The position numbers and the translations under genes are program-made. Below, in pieces: positions 27,596-37,853 of a stretch of 64,000 bases of DNA; position 1 is the stretch's first letter, and each line of letters starts with the position of its first letter. Under the pieces are notes generated by a model that was not told the DNA's origin, ran no database searches, and was given only the letters and a program-made list of their open reading frames with translations. Location of the stretch: assembly GCA_003818205.1 (NCBI GenBank), contig RPRQ01000008.1, positions 1 to 64,000 of the forward strand. The letters run 5' to 3'. Source of the DNA: Bacteroidales bacterium. Its GTDB lineage: Bacteria > Bacteroidota > Bacteroidia > Bacteroidales > Tenuifilaceae.

Positions 27596-28033
27596 TTATT
27601 CCGTTTTCAACCCAAACATAATAGCAACACAACCACTTGTTGGTATATCGGCATTATTTTCATCGCTTGGAATTTTAACAACAATGATCAACTGCTGGGT
27701 GGCTTCAACCTTAAAATCCCAAGAGGTTGAGTAATTGTTACTCGCATTGGTGTAAAGTAGTTTTTTATCAACATCAAAAACTTTAAACTCTACTTTAGGA
27801 AGAGTTTCCTCACAGCATATCGAGATTCGGTATTCCTGCCCTGCATAGAATGTTTTAAAAAGCTCTGCATCTTCCCCCTCGGTCAGAATTGCTGCATTGA
27901 AGTTTCCATCGTGAATATAAGGAGCAAGCTCCTGCTTGCATATCTTCTTTGCAAAATTCTTACATTGTGCACCACCGGTCAACGATGCGGCCAGGAAAAT
28001 ACTGACAATTGCAATGTAAGCCAATGATTTCAT
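27596..28033 (-). CDS. exported small protein, unknown function
   Basis: A 145-residue protein with a clear signal peptide (IAIVSIFLAASLTGGAQC) and several cysteines in the mature part (CKNFAKKICKQ, CCEE, SGC), suggesting a disulphide-bonded periplasmic beta-sandwich. The rest has alternating beta character and ends in CVAIMFGLKTE. It is 17 bases downstream of a lipoprotein gene on the same strand, so the two likely act together. I do not recognise the family. Confidence 0.75.
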   Translation of the reverse strand: MKSLAYIAIVSIFLAASLTGGAQCKNFAKKICKQELAPYIHDGNFNAAILTEGEDAELFKTFYAGQEYRISICCEETLPKVEFKVFDVDKKLLYTNASNNYSTSWDFKVEATQQLIIVVKIPSDENNADIPTSGCVAIMFGLKTE

Positions 28034-28050
28034 ATCTAGTAATGAATTAT

Positions 28051-28974
28051 TTAATAAGTATATTTATTACGAATCTCAACAACCTTGGCTTTGAGCTTCG
28101 TGAAGACCTCAGGGCTAACCGAGGTTACATTTTTTGATCGTAACGTTGTTACACCGCTTTTACTATTGGGTATAGCCTCAACGCCCGAAACAGAAATACT
28201 AACCTGATCGTAAATGGCTTTAATCTCGTTAACATCGGCTAACACCGATTTAATATCAGCGTTATCCAGATTCTGATTGAGCAGGTTAATAACAGTATTC
28301 AGCGATAGTTTCTGGTCGATTATCCTATTGATTAGCTCACTATTATCGGTTTTTGAGTTCTCAGCAAGCGTAATAGCAATATACAAACCCTCAACCCATC
28401 CACCAACCAAGATAATTGAGCCAACCGATACCCTATCGTTCTCCTCAAGGTTTGAGTTGGTGTTTAGTAGCGTTTCAGAAATAAGATCGAGGATTACATC
28501 CCTGTTATTTACATTCGCTTCAAGCCTTTCGATAATAGAATTATCAATAGCATTAAGTATGCCAAGCCCTTCAGCCATTTTCTTCGAAGCGGTCATGTAA
28601 CGAATCGATGCTTGGGTTTGATCGAAAAGGCTAGCATAGCTAAGGTCGGTACTGTAGATACCCAAATTCAAGGCCATGCTTTTATTGGTATTATAGCGTG
28701 AGGTATTATCGGCAGAATTCAAAATCTCCTCGCTGTAAACAGCACCCGCTCTTTTTAGTATCATTGCTGTTTCTAAAGGAGAAGGAAGTGAATAGAAAAC
28801 CTGCTTTGCCGCTTTAATACCTTTTAGGGCAAGGCTATCCTGCTCTGACGAGTTCATATCAACTTGCACCTTATCGGATTTCTTATTCTCAGAAGAACAG
28901 CATATAAATACGAGAGCTGTAAAAATAACGCTATATGCAAAAAAAGCTCTTACTCCTGTTAATCCCTTTAACAT
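28051..28974 (-). CDS. lipoprotein, helical, unknown function
   Basis: A 307-residue protein beginning MLKGLTGVRAFFAYSVIF, with a lipobox-like end FICC. The ATG at 28972-28974 is preferred to an upstream ATG because it gives a clean signal. The mature protein is almost entirely helical and charged, with segments such as KAAKQVFYSLPSPLETAMIL and SLNTVINLLNQNLDNADIK. No enzymatic motif. It precedes the small exported Cys-containing protein in a two-gene operon. Confidence 0.75.
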   Translation of the reverse strand: MLKGLTGVRAFFAYSVIFTALVFICCSSENKKSDKVQVDMNSSEQDSLALKGIKAAKQVFYSLPSPLETAMILKRAGAVYSEEILNSADNTSRYNTNKSMALNLGIYSTDLSYASLFDQTQASIRYMTASKKMAEGLGILNAIDNSIIERLEANVNNRDVILDLISETLLNTNSNLEENDRVSVGSIILVGGWVEGLYIAITLAENSKTDNSELINRIIDQKLSLNTVINLLNQNLDNADIKSVLADVNEIKAIYDQVSISVSGVEAIPNSKSGVTTLRSKNVTSVSPEVFTKLKAKVVEIRNKYTY

Positions 28975-29213
28975 ATCAAAATAATTATTTTGGTAAATAT
29001 CTTGAAAACATTCTATATAACAAGTAAAATTAATATTTTTTTCAAATGCTAACACCTAAAACGACTTTATTATGTGTTAAATAATGTATGATGTATGTCA
29101 TGTTCATTTAAACAACAAATATAAAAAACTGTTTTGCTGTCAGTTGCAAAATAGATGCAGTTTATAGAACTATTTAAATGATTCCTTAACTTTACAGAAA
29201 TTCTTGAATAATT

Positions 29214-29753
29214 ATGCGCAATATTCAACTTACTGAGAAGCAAAAGGCTATTATTGAAAGTCTGAAATCAATGAAAGACGAGCAAATAATATCGTTAATC
29301 CATGATTTTAGGGAAAACGGAGAACTCTTTATTGTCGATCCATTATTGGAATTGCTCTATTCTAATAGAAACCGTTCAGTAAAAGAAACGATATTGGAAT
29401 TGGTTGGTGATATAAAGAATCAGGATGCTGTTGAAATCATTGCTCATTCCGTTCAGAATCATATCGGAGATCCCAACACTACAGGGTTGCTTTCAGCATG
29501 TTGGCAAAGTAATCTAGATTTCAGTAATTATCTGCCAGTATTTATCGAAATCCTTTGTAGTAGCGATTATCAAGCTTCATTTGAGGCTTTCACTGTAATT
29601 GAAAATTCAGCTGGTAGTATTGACAAGAAAAGTTTAGATCTTTACATTACAACCATTGAATCGAAGTTGAAAATCACGCCTATTGAAAAGCAGTCATTAC
29701 TAACCGAAACAATTGTAATGCTTGAGAGTTTTAAAAGGAATGAGGAGGTTTAG
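29214..29753 (+). CDS. HEAT-repeat-like protein
   Basis: A 179-residue soluble protein of repeated helix pairs (FIVDPLLELLYSNRNRSVKE, then ILELVGDIKNQDAVEIIAHS, then YLPVFIEILCSSDYQASFEA), consistent with a short HEAT/ARM-type solenoid, probably a protein-interaction module. It stands alone and is convergent with the YggS gene. No signal peptide. Partner unknown. Confidence 0.75.
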   Translation: MRNIQLTEKQKAIIESLKSMKDEQIISLIHDFRENGELFIVDPLLELLYSNRNRSVKETILELVGDIKNQDAVEIIAHSVQNHIGDPNTTGLLSACWQSNLDFSNYLPVFIEILCSSDYQASFEAFTVIENSAGSIDKKSLDLYITTIESKLKITPIEKQSLLTETIVMLESFKRNEEV

Positions 29754-29758
29754 GAGTT

Positions 29759-29787
29759 GTTTTGAGTTTTGGGTTTTGAGTTTTGGG
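29759..29787. repeat. short G/T-rich tandem repeat
   Basis: Two 14-base units TTTTGAGTTTTGGG in direct tandem fill the gap between the HEAT-like gene and the convergent YggS gene. No conserved terminator hairpin is visible here. Confidence 0.6.
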
Positions 29788-30468
29788 TTAAGTTGACGCT
29801 CCATAGTTTCTATTACCAAAGATACTACTACCAACCCTTACCATTGTACTCCCCTCCTCTATTGCAATTTGATAATCACTGGACATACCCATGGATAGAT
29901 CTTTGAAGTAATCATTTTGTGAGAAATCGCTTTCCTTTATCCTTTTGAACAAATCTTTAAGAGATTTAAACTCTCGACGAATATGCTCAGCGTTATCTGT
30001 AAATGTTGCCATCCCCATCAATCCAACGATCCTAATATTTTTCAATTGTTTAAACTCTGGGTTTGACAAAAGTTCGTTGAGCTCTTCGGCTGAAAGCCCA
30101 AACTTTGTCTCCTCCTCTGCAATATGAATCTGAAACAAACAATCAATTACTCTATCAATCTTTTCTGCCTCTTTATTAATTACATTCAACAATTTTAGAC
30201 TATCCACTGAATGAATAAGGCTAACAAACGGAGCAATATACTTTACTTTATTCGATTGTAAATGACCCACTAGATGCCACTCTATGTTCTTGGGCATTGC
30301 CTCAAATTTCGAAACCATTTCCTGAACCTTATTCTCACCGAATATGCGTTGCCCTGCATTGTATGCTTCCATTACCACCTCAACAGGGTGGGTTTTGGAT
30401 ATAGCAACAAGCGTTACATGTGAGGGAATAGCTAATCTGATTTGCTGAAGGTCTGATGCAATGCTCAT
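29788..30468 (-). CDS. YggS-family PLP-binding protein
   Basis: A 226-residue fold-III PLP protein involved in pyridoxal phosphate homeostasis, cytoplasmic. The PLP lysine is Lys25 in LVAISKTHP, followed by GQRIFGENKVQEM, WHLVGHLQSNK, and the phosphate-binding SMGMSSDYQIAIEEGSTMVR with VGSSIFG near the C-terminus. Length is normal. Monocistronic; an exported caspase-like gene remnant lies upstream. Confidence 0.94.
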   Translation of the reverse strand: MSIASDLQQIRLAIPSHVTLVAISKTHPVEVVMEAYNAGQRIFGENKVQEMVSKFEAMPKNIEWHLVGHLQSNKVKYIAPFVSLIHSVDSLKLLNVINKEAEKIDRVIDCLFQIHIAEEETKFGLSAEELNELLSNPEFKQLKNIRIVGLMGMATFTDNAEHIRREFKSLKDLFKRIKESDFSQNDYFKDLSMGMSSDYQIAIEEGSTMVRVGSSIFGNRNYGAST

Positions 30469-30562
30469 AGTCGTAGGTTTATTGCAAAGATAGCATGAAC
30501 AATGAAGAATGAAAAACGAACCATTGAAATAGTCTTTTGATAGTCATCTATATTGTCATACT

Positions 30563-30700
30563 TCAGTTCTTTTCAATTTGACTAGCGAAGTCATCATACC
30601 AAATAAAACTGCCTATTACAAGCGCAATGCGCTTTTGGGTTTGGGCAGAAAAACCAATAACCAAAAGGAGAGCAAAAAGGGTTAATGATAGGCTTTTCAT
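30563..30700 (-). pseudogene. N-terminal remnant of an exported caspase-like gene
   Basis: An ATG-initiated frame of 45 codons gives a signal peptide (MKSLSLTLFALLLVIGFSAQ) followed directly by TQKRIALVIGS, the first strand of a caspase-fold (C14-type) domain, whose usual form is RIALVIGNSxY. Similarity ends after VIG and the frame stops at 30563-30565; no catalytic His or Cys segment follows. An intact caspase-like lipoprotein lies at 57945-58790. Confidence 0.6.
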
Positions 30701-30846
30701 TGTTTTTAGCTATTTGAAATAAGAAACAAAAAGTATTGAAATTAAGTTGGATTATCAAATTTTCATTATCGTCAATTTGGTCGCTTCACTGTCCGTTTTT
30801 AAATTATTTTGGTTACTTTAATATATTTATTTATATTTGAAGAAAA

Positions 30847-31986
30847 ATGGAGATGACAAATATAGATCGAATACTACTCCAACAAATCTCTAAAAAGATA
30901 CAATCAGGGAAAGCAATAGTCCTACTCGGTGCGCGTAGGACTGGCAAGACTTTTCTTATAAACGAAATACTCAAACAATGCAATGAACCATATATACTTC
31001 TGAATGGCGAAGATTTTAGAACTTCAGAAATACTAAAAAACAAAGGGATTATTGAATACCGACAACTAATAGGAAACAATAAGCTACTAGCCATAGATGA
31101 AGCCCAAAAAGTTCAGAATATTGGAAGTATTCTAAAAATCATGATCGATGAAATTGAAGGTCTTAAAATAATCGCAACTGGCTCATCGGCATTCGATTTA
31201 TCCAATCAGACTGGTGAACCATTAACAGGAAGAAAGTACACCTATTATCTTTATCCTTTAGCTCAATGCGAACTTACGAAATATGAAAACACTATTGAAA
31301 CAAATTCAAATTTAGAACAACGATTAATTTACGGCTCCTATCCAGAGGTTTTTCGACTAAACGACAACGATGATAAGATACAATATCTACTAGAACTAGT
31401 AAACTCATATCTTCTGAAAGATATTTTAGTTCTTGATAAAATAAAGAATGCCGATAAACTTTTTAACATATTAAAATTACTAGCCTTCCAAATTGGTCAT
31501 GAAGTATCATTAAACGAAATAGCCAAACAGGTTGGGCTAAACAAAATTACAGTAGAACGATATCTGGATTTACTTGAAAAAGTATTCGTAATCAAAAGAA
31601 TAACAGCCTATAGCAAAAACCTAAGAAAGGAAATTTCAAAGAATTGCAAGTACTATTTTTGGGATTTAGGAATACGCAACACCTTAATATCTAATTTACA
31701 TAGCCTCAATCTTCGAAATGACATTGGACAACTTTGGGAAAATTATATAATAACCGAACGATTAAAGAAACAATCGTATAAAATGATTATTTCGAACAAC
31801 TATTTCTGGAGAACATACAACCAACAGGAAATTGACTGGATTGAAGAACGCGAAGGAAAACTGTTTGCATATGAAATAAAGTTGACCTCAAACAAGTTTA
31901 AAATACCTTCAGCATGGAAGGATAACTATGTAAATTCTGAATATCAACTTATTAATAAAGACAACTATTTAGAGTTTATCGTTTAG
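30847..31986 (+). CDS. AAA_14/DUF4143-type ATPase
   Basis: A 379-residue protein with Walker A GARRTGKTFL (about residues 28-37) and Walker B LLAIDEAQKV in an AAA_14-type domain. A DUF4143 C-terminal domain follows, containing a winged-helix-like stretch (NEIAKQVGLNKITVERYLDL) and a nuclease-like end (QEIDWIEEREGKLFAYEIKL). The EIDWIE...AYEIK pattern resembles restriction-endonuclease-fold motifs. Many copies occur in Bacteroidota genomes, role unsettled. Monocistronic with its own terminator, and AT-richer than its neighbours, so possibly acquired. Confidence 0.88.
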   Translation: MEMTNIDRILLQQISKKIQSGKAIVLLGARRTGKTFLINEILKQCNEPYILLNGEDFRTSEILKNKGIIEYRQLIGNNKLLAIDEAQKVQNIGSILKIMIDEIEGLKIIATGSSAFDLSNQTGEPLTGRKYTYYLYPLAQCELTKYENTIETNSNLEQRLIYGSYPEVFRLNDNDDKIQYLLELVNSYLLKDILVLDKIKNADKLFNILKLLAFQIGHEVSLNEIAKQVGLNKITVERYLDLLEKVFVIKRITAYSKNLRKEISKNCKYYFWDLGIRNTLISNLHSLNLRNDIGQLWENYIITERLKKQSYKMIISNNYFWRTYNQQEIDWIEEREGKLFAYEIKLTSNKFKIPSAWKDNYVNSEYQLINKDNYLEFIV

Positions 31987-31988
31987 AA

Positions 31989-32025
31989 AGAAATGCCAGA
32001 TTTTTGAAATCCAGCATTTCTTTTT
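31989..32025 (+). terminator. terminator after the AAA_14 gene
   Basis: 15-bp imperfect stem (AGAAATGCCAGATTT, two mismatches to AAATCCAGCATTTCT) followed by TTTTT. It could serve both this gene and the convergent DUF1015 gene. Confidence 0.75.
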
Positions 32026-32045
32026 AAGATACATTTTATAGCATA

Positions 32046-33287
32046 TTACTCCAGCTCGTGAATCACCAACCCACTACGAAGTTTTGGTTCGAACCAAGTG
32101 GTTTTTGGAGGCATAATATTTCCGGTATCAGCGATGTCAATTAGCTGTTTCATTGAAACTGGGTAAAGGGCAAAAGCAACCTTCATATCACCGCTATCAA
32201 CACGTTTGCTCAGCTCACCTAAACCACGAATACCACCTACAAAATCGATTCGTTTTGATGTCCTTAGATCTTTAATATCAAAAATAGGTTCAAGAACCAT
32301 ATTCGATAAAATTGTAACATCGAGAACCCCAATAGGATCATTGTCGTTATAAGTACCAGATTTTGAAGTCAATGAATACCATTTTCCCGCAAGATACATG
32401 CTAAAATTGTGAAGTTTGCTTGGGGTGAAAATTTCTTTTCCAATTTCTTTCACCTCAAAACTCTTATTCAATTTCTCGATAAGCTGGGCAGGAGTTAATC
32501 CATTAAGATCTTTAACCGTACGATTGTAATCAATAATTCTCAATTGGTTATCAGGAAAAATAACTGACAAGAAGAAGTTATACTCCTCGTTACCCGTATG
32601 ATTTGGGTTAGCAGCCTTTTTCTCTAAACCTACCCTGGCTGCTGCTGCTGTACGGTGATGACCATCGGCAACATAAAGTGCTGGGATATTAGCGAAAATT
32701 TCGGTAATACGCTTATTTACGTTAGCATCATCGATAACCCAGAAATGGTGACCAAAACCATCTTCAGCCACAAAATCGTAAACTGGTTTGTTGTTTTTTA
32801 CCACATTCTCAACAATCTGATCCATCTCCTTAACAGCAGGATAAGCGAAGAAAACAGGTTCGACATTAGCATTTTGAATACGAACGTGAATCATTCGATC
32901 TTCCTCCTTATCAGGACGTGTTAGCTCATGCTTTTTGATCTTACCGTTCATGTAATCGTCAACATTGCAGCAAGCAACCAAACCATACTGAGTACGCCCA
33001 GCCATTGTTTGAGCATAAACATAATACTTTTCAGTATTATCCTGTACCAACCAACCCTTCGCTTGCCATTTCTTGAAATTCTCAACTGCTTTATCATAGG
33101 CAGGCTGAGTATGCTCATCGATAATCGGATCAAAATCGATTTCAGGTTTGATGATGTGTAGAAGCGACTTCTCCCCTGCTTCGGCTTTGGCCTCGGCTGA
33201 ATTTAGCACATCATAAGGGCGTGAAGCGACCTCTTTAGCCAACTCCATTGGTGGACGAATACCCTTGAAAGATTTTATTTTTACCAT
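32046..33287 (-). CDS. DUF1015 family protein
   Basis: A 413-residue cytoplasmic protein with the DUF1015 hallmarks SRPYDVLNSAEA near the N-terminus and ALYVADGHHRTAAAAR in the middle. Its biochemical role is unknown to me. The association with serA and serC is typical of Bacteroidota and suggests a link to serine or phosphohydroxypyruvate metabolism. It is last in the serC-serA-DUF1015 series, separated from serA by a 108-base gap holding a CGCAAAG-type inverted repeat. Confidence 0.9.
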   Translation of the reverse strand: MVKIKSFKGIRPPMELAKEVASRPYDVLNSAEAKAEAGEKSLLHIIKPEIDFDPIIDEHTQPAYDKAVENFKKWQAKGWLVQDNTEKYYVYAQTMAGRTQYGLVACCNVDDYMNGKIKKHELTRPDKEEDRMIHVRIQNANVEPVFFAYPAVKEMDQIVENVVKNNKPVYDFVAEDGFGHHFWVIDDANVNKRITEIFANIPALYVADGHHRTAAAARVGLEKKAANPNHTGNEEYNFFLSVIFPDNQLRIIDYNRTVKDLNGLTPAQLIEKLNKSFEVKEIGKEIFTPSKLHNFSMYLAGKWYSLTSKSGTYNDNDPIGVLDVTILSNMVLEPIFDIKDLRTSKRIDFVGGIRGLGELSKRVDSGDMKVAFALYPVSMKQLIDIADTGNIMPPKTTWFEPKLRSGLVIHELE

Positions 33288-33310
33288 TTCTAAAGATTGA
33301 TTTATTTTGT

Positions 33311-33376
33311 TAAAGAACTTTGCGTCTTTGTACCTTAGCGTTTAAATCTATTAACGCAAAGACGCTGAGACGCAAA
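33311..33376. repeat. CGCAAAG-type intergenic repeat
   Basis: Inverted arrangement of ACTTTGCGTCTTTG...TTAGCG and ACGCAAAGACGCTGAGACGCAAAG. The same family is seen at about 40023-40050, 54121-54145 and 57784-57892. Confidence 0.6.
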
Positions 33377-33395
33377 GATAAAATAGAGAATTATT

Positions 33396-34319
33396 TTACT
33401 TATTTACCTGGAATGTCTTATCGCCATTCTTAATAAACTTAACAATCTGATTGGCTGAAGCCAAACCTGCATTGATATTAGCCTCAGCCGTTTCAGCTCC
33501 CATTTTCTTTGGGGTTGAGAATACCCTACCAGGGAACTTTTCTACCAATTCAGCATGGCAATCGGCCATAATATCGGTTGCGTACTTGAGATCGGTACGT
33601 TCTGCAAAAGCTTTTTTCAAACCCTCCTCGTCGATAACTTCTTTACGCGCTGTATTGATTAAAGCAGCACCTTTAGGCATCTTTGTTAGGATATCATAAC
33701 CAATCGATTTTTTGGTTTTGTCGTTTGCAGGGATATGCAACGAAACATAGTCGCACTTGCCATAGAGCTCTTCAATGGTATCTACAACCTTTACACCATC
33801 CTTTTCAATAGCATCCTTAGAGACAAATGGATCGAAGGCGTAAACCTCCATACCAAAACCTTTACCATATTTTGCTACGTATTTACCAACATTCCCATAC
33901 GCATGAATACCAAGCTTTTTACCCATAATCTCGGTTCCTGTACCCGGGTTGAAAAGTCCCCGAGCTAAATATATCATCATTCCTATTGCCAATTCAGCAA
34001 CAGCATTTGAATTCTGGCCAGGTGTATTCATTGCAACAACTCCCTTTGCTGTACAAGCAGCAAGATCGAGGTTGTCATAACCTGCACCAGCACGAACTAC
34101 AATTCTCAGGTTCTTACCTGCTTCGATAACTTCTTTGGTAACCTTATCGCTGCGAACGATCAGCGCATCGACATCAGCAACAGCTTTTACAAGATCATTT
34201 GGATCGGTGTATTTTTCAAGAAGAGCAAAGGTAAAACCTGCACCTTCAACAATTTTCTTAATGCCTTCAACTGCAACCTTTGCAAAAGGCTTCTCAGTTG
34301 CTACTAAAACTTTTGCCAT
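33396..34319 (-). CDS. serA: D-3-phosphoglycerate dehydrogenase
   Basis: NAD-dependent first enzyme of phosphorylated serine synthesis, 307 residues, the short form without a regulatory ACT domain. It shows the dehydrogenase pattern VRAGAGYDNLDL, NTPGQNSNAVAELAIGM, the Rossmann motif LGIHAYGNVGKYVAKYGKGF with the catalytic segment NTARKEVIDEEGL, and a final CHAEL region where a His is expected. It follows serC by 113 bases and precedes the DUF1015 gene on the same strand. Confidence 0.95.
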   Translation of the reverse strand: MAKVLVATEKPFAKVAVEGIKKIVEGAGFTFALLEKYTDPNDLVKAVADVDALIVRSDKVTKEVIEAGKNLRIVVRAGAGYDNLDLAACTAKGVVAMNTPGQNSNAVAELAIGMMIYLARGLFNPGTGTEIMGKKLGIHAYGNVGKYVAKYGKGFGMEVYAFDPFVSKDAIEKDGVKVVDTIEELYGKCDYVSLHIPANDKTKKSIGYDILTKMPKGAALINTARKEVIDEEGLKKAFAERTDLKYATDIMADCHAELVEKFPGRVFSTPKKMGAETAEANINAGLASANQIVKFIKNGDKTFQVNK

Positions 34320-34432
34320 GGCTATTATTGTTTTTAGTTAAAATGTACTAAATTATTTCGAACCTTATTTTAAAATAAAGGTTGAACAACTTCTGGTTGC
34401 TCAACCCCTTTTCGAATCAAGCTTTTTATTTA

Positions 34433-35515
34433 CTAAGCATTCTTCTTTTCAAATTCTTTCATACAATCAACGAGTGCCTGAACACTCTCAATTGGGCAAG
34501 CATTGTAAATAGAAGCACGGAAACCGCCCACTGAACGGTGACCTTTAATACCTACCATGCCCTTTTCTTTAGCGAATGCCATGAAATCAGCCTCTTTTTC
34601 CTTGTACTGTTCAGCCATAACAAAACAAACATTCATGATAGAACGATCCTCCTTTGCAGCGGTACCCACAAACATTTTATTTCTATCGATTTCAGCGTAA
34701 AGCAAATCGGCCTTTTGGTTATTGATTTTGTGCATAGCAGCAACACCACCCAATGATTTCACCCATTTTAGGGTTTCGTGCATAACAAAGATTGAGATTA
34801 CAGGAGGTGTATTGTACATCGAATTATCTTTGGCTTCCTCACCTATGTGGGTTCTATAATCCACCATGCTTGGAAGTTTTCTTTCAATTTTACCTAAAAT
34901 ATCCTTACGAACAATTACAAAGGTAACGCCAGCAGGACCTACGTTCTTTTGTGCGCCACCATAAATCATGGCATACTTCTTAATATCAACAGGACGGCTC
35001 ATGATATCGGAGCTCATATCGGCAACTAGCTTAATAGGGCAATCGATATCTGTTTTAATTTCGGTACCATAAATGGTGTTATTGGTTGTGATGTGGAAGT
35101 AATCGGCATCGGTAGGGATTTTATACCCCTTTGGCACATACGAGAAATTCTTATCCGCAGATGAAGCTACTACTTCAACCTCGCCGTAGAATTTTGCCTC
35201 TTTTACAGCCTTTTTAGCCCAAACACCCGTTTCCAGATAAGCGGCCTTCTTACTTAAAAGATTTGCTGCTACTGCGAAGAATTGAGTTGATGCACCACCA
35301 CCAAGAAACATCACAGCATATTCATTGGGGATGTTTAACAAGTCTCTCCATAGCTGCTCGGTTTCAGCCATAACCCTTTCCCAACCAGGGGTACGGTGAG
35401 AAATTTCCAAAAGGCCAATACCAGTATTGTCGAAATTACGAATAGCATTGATTGTGGCTTCAATGGCTGGTTCTGGAAGGATGCAGGGACCTGCATTAAA
35501 ATTATGTTTTTTCAT
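34433..35515 (-). CDS. serC: phosphoserine aminotransferase
   Basis: PLP enzyme making phosphoserine from phosphohydroxypyruvate, 360 residues from the ATG at 35513-35515, chosen because [17 protein letters not shown] is the family N-terminus. Other marks are [15 protein letters not shown], the GGGASTQFF phosphate loop, and the PLP lysine in [14 protein letters not shown]-terminal FRASIYNA is conserved. It heads the serC-serA-DUF1015 series. Serine hydroxymethyltransferase is not in the window. Confidence 0.96.
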   Translation of the reverse strand: MKKHNFNAGPCILPEPAIEATINAIRNFDNTGIGLLEISHRTPGWERVMAETEQLWRDLLNIPNEYAVMFLGGGASTQFFAVAANLLSKKAAYLETGVWAKKAVKEAKFYGEVEVVASSADKNFSYVPKGYKIPTDADYFHITTNNTIYGTEIKTDIDCPIKLVADMSSDIMSRPVDIKKYAMIYGGAQKNVGPAGVTFVIVRKDILGKIERKLPSMVDYRTHIGEEAKDNSMYNTPPVISIFVMHETLKWVKSLGGVAAMHKINNQKADLLYAEIDRNKMFVGTAAKEDRSIMNVCFVMAEQYKEKEADFMAFAKEKGMVGIKGHRSVGGFRASIYNACPIESVQALVDCMKEFEKKNA

Positions 35516-35707
35516 GTTTACAGTACTATTAGTTTGAAGTAAAAAAATTATTCCAAGGTCAAAATTCAAATTATTTTTTTAAATTTCCTAATAAAACCAA
35601 AGCGATATTATACATAATTCATTAAAACAGTAAGTTCTAATAAATTACAATTATATATTTAGAATAATTTAAACTGATTCTATAAAAAAGTAGGGGGAAT
35701 CGATTTA

Positions 35708-36421
35708 TTAAACCAATGGAGTGATGTGCAAACCGTTAAACATAGGTATAATTGATGTCAAGTTATGTGTAAAACAGTATTCGATCACATCGTCGAGCCC
35801 AAGTTTCTTTAGACGGTGCTTTTGGGCTATTTTCTCAATGTAAGTATCCATGCTATCCTTTGCTATTGCCCACATATCGATTGAAGCATTCACCGAATCG
35901 CATTTTGTATAGAAAAAGCCTGAGCCGATAAGGTTTCCTGAAATTGCACCTGCAAGTAGTGCATCCTCAATGCAGAATTTCCCTTTCCACCCAGAGCAAA
36001 GGATAAGTACATCCTTCCCCTGTTTTTCAAGGTAATTAGCCAAAGCTGTAAAGTTAAGGAATGCACCAATAACAACTTCATCGGCCTCGTTACCTACCGT
36101 TATGGCATTTGTACCGTTGGTTGTGCTATAAACAATGGTTTTACCATCAACAACCTCCTTGGTGAATAAAAAGGGTGAGTTTCCAAAGTCAGCAAAGTCG
36201 AGTTTCTCTCCATTCCGCTCTGCAACAACCATGTAGCCTTTTTCCTTATACTCCTTTGCCTCCTCAATAGTTTTAACCGGAATTATCTCCTTAACCCCAT
36301 TGTGCATCATGGTGCAGATAACCGAAGTAGCCCTTAGCACATCGACAACAACAACTATTTTACCCTTAGGGTCGTAACATTTAAATAACTCGGTAGAAAA
36401 ACAAACCTCAACAGTATTCAT
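35708..36421 (-). CDS. comB: 2-phosphosulfolactate phosphatase (ComB-like)
   Basis: A 237-residue protein of the ComB family, Mg-dependent phosphatases acting on 2-phosphosulfolactate in coenzyme M or sulfolactate pathways. Conserved features are VVVDVLRATSVICTMM, VKTIEEAKEY, LDFADFGNSPF and STTNGTNAI. Most Bacteroidota carrying ComB do not make coenzyme M, so the physiological substrate may be a different phosphoester or sulfolactate; this is inference. Stands between serC and gcvT, same strand. Confidence 0.9.
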   Translation of the reverse strand: MNTVEVCFSTELFKCYDPKGKIVVVVDVLRATSVICTMMHNGVKEIIPVKTIEEAKEYKEKGYMVVAERNGEKLDFADFGNSPFLFTKEVVDGKTIVYSTTNGTNAITVGNEADEVVIGAFLNFTALANYLEKQGKDVLILCSGWKGKFCIEDALLAGAISGNLIGSGFFYTKCDSVNASIDMWAIAKDSMDTYIEKIAQKHRLKKLGLDDVIEYCFTHNLTSIIPMFNGLHITPLV

Positions 36422-36469
36422 TTCTTTTTTTTGATTATTGCCCGCAAATGTAATAATTGTGAAACAAAA

Positions 36470-36492
36470 AAGGACTCCTACCAGGAATCCTT
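36470..36492 (-). terminator. terminator after gcvT
   Basis: AAGGACTCCT / AGGAATCCTT stem with a 3-base loop and one internal mismatch; the minus-strand T-run is the complement of 36464-36470. It separates gcvT from comB. Confidence 0.8.
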
Positions 36493-36513
36493 CTTTGCTA
36501 TTATTCAGAAATC

Positions 36514-37620
36514 CTATTTGGCTAAGTGGAAAGGTGGTTTTACAACCTTTGCTTTCAACTTCTTATCTCTGATTCCGATAAATATCTCGGTTCCTTCTTT
36601 CCAAAATCCTTTTTTCAGGTAACCCATACCAATGCCCTGCTTGCTCATGGGCGACATGGTTCCTGATGTAACTTCACCAATCTCAACACCCTGAGCATCA
36701 TAGATTAGGTAATGCTGACGTGGAATACCACGATCGATCATGATAAAGCCTTTAAGCATCTTATCGGTGCCCTCTTTTTTATGCTTTTCCCAAATATCGC
36801 GGTTGATAAAGTTTTTACCATCAACAAATTTGGTGATCCATCCTAAACCAGCTTCGATAGAAGAAACTTCATCATTCATATCATTGCCATACAAGCAGAA
36901 GCCCATCTCCAAACGAAGAGTATCACGAGCACCTAAGCCAATTGGTTTGATTCCATATTCTTTCCCAGCCTCAAAGACTGCTTTCCATAGCTTTGCAGCA
37001 TCCTCGTTAGCACAGTAAATCTCACAACCACCAGCACCAGTGTATCCTGTTGTCGCAAAAATTACCTCTTTAATACCAGCAAAAGCAATCTTTTTGAAGG
37101 TATAATACTCCATATCCTCGATATGAACATCGGTTAACTTCTGCATGGCCTTGAGAGCAAGTGGACCTTGGATTGCCAGTTGAGCAATCTCATCAGAAGC
37201 ATTATAAAGTTCCTTACCAACAGCTAAACCAAATTTAGGAGCGTGCACGCAAAGCCAGTTCCAATCCTTCTCCATATTTGAAGCATTAACTACAAGGAGG
37301 TAAGTCAAATTATCAACTTTATAAACTAAAAGGTCATCAACGATACCACCCCTACCATTTGGGAAGCAGCTATACTGAACCTTGCCATCGACAAGAACAG
37401 AAGCATCATTACTTGTAACATATTGGATAAAGTCTAACGCTTTGGGACCTTTCACCCAAATTTCGCCCATGTGAGATACATCAAAAACGCCAAGTTTTTC
37501 GCGTACAGTAATGTGCTCATCGTTAATTCCGCTGTACTCAATAGGCATATTATAGCCTGCAAATTCGGCCATTTTAGCCCCTAAATCGATGTGAAACTGT
37601 GTAAATGCAGTATTTTTCAT
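36514..37620 (-). CDS. gcvT: glycine cleavage system T protein (aminomethyltransferase)
   Basis: Tetrahydrofolate-dependent T protein of the glycine cleavage complex, 368 residues, usual size. Motifs: [29 protein letters not shown], the folate-binding [16 protein letters not shown] and [20 protein letters not shown], and C-terminal [11 protein letters not shown]. The P and H proteins are not in this window. A TTG-N17-TAGCTTTG promoter lies upstream. No glycine riboswitch seen. Confidence 0.96.
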   Translation of the reverse strand: MKNTAFTQFHIDLGAKMAEFAGYNMPIEYSGINDEHITVREKLGVFDVSHMGEIWVKGPKALDFIQYVTSNDASVLVDGKVQYSCFPNGRGGIVDDLLVYKVDNLTYLLVVNASNMEKDWNWLCVHAPKFGLAVGKELYNASDEIAQLAIQGPLALKAMQKLTDVHIEDMEYYTFKKIAFAGIKEVIFATTGYTGAGGCEIYCANEDAAKLWKAVFEAGKEYGIKPIGLGARDTLRLEMGFCLYGNDMNDEVSSIEAGLGWITKFVDGKNFINRDIWEKHKKEGTDKMLKGFIMIDRGIPRQHYLIYDAQGVEIGEVTSGTMSPMSKQGIGMGYLKKGFWKEGTEIFIGIRDKKLKAKVVKPPFHLAK

Positions 37621-37667
37621 TGTAATAGAGTTATATTTAAAAAATGTTTGAATTTGAAAAAAACATA

Positions 37668-37695
37668 CAAAGCTACATTTTTTTCAATACATCAA
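37668..37695 (-). promoter_or_regulatory. Bacteroidota-type promoter of gcvT
   Basis: On the minus strand TTG is followed after 17 bases by TAGCTTTG, matching the published Flavobacterium-type consensus TTG-N17-23-TAnnTTTG. The -7 box ends 47 bases before the gcvT ATG. Confidence 0.6.
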
Positions 37696-37845
37696 CGATA
37701 CTTTACCCAAATATTAACCTCTGTAACTAAAAAAGAATCATTCAAAACATACTATTATGGTGTGCTATAATCCTAAAAACAAGATGATCTACATCATCTT
37801 CCTATTTTTTTTTAAAATTGATGACAATAAAATGGAATGTTAGCT

Positions 37846-37853
37846 TATTTTTG
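37846..37853 (+). promoter_or_regulatory. candidate -7 element for the Hpt-STAS pair
   Basis: TATTTTTG matches TAnnTTTG; a TTG lies 25 bases upstream, slightly outside the usual 17-23 spacing. It is 50 bases before the Hpt gene. Confidence 0.4.
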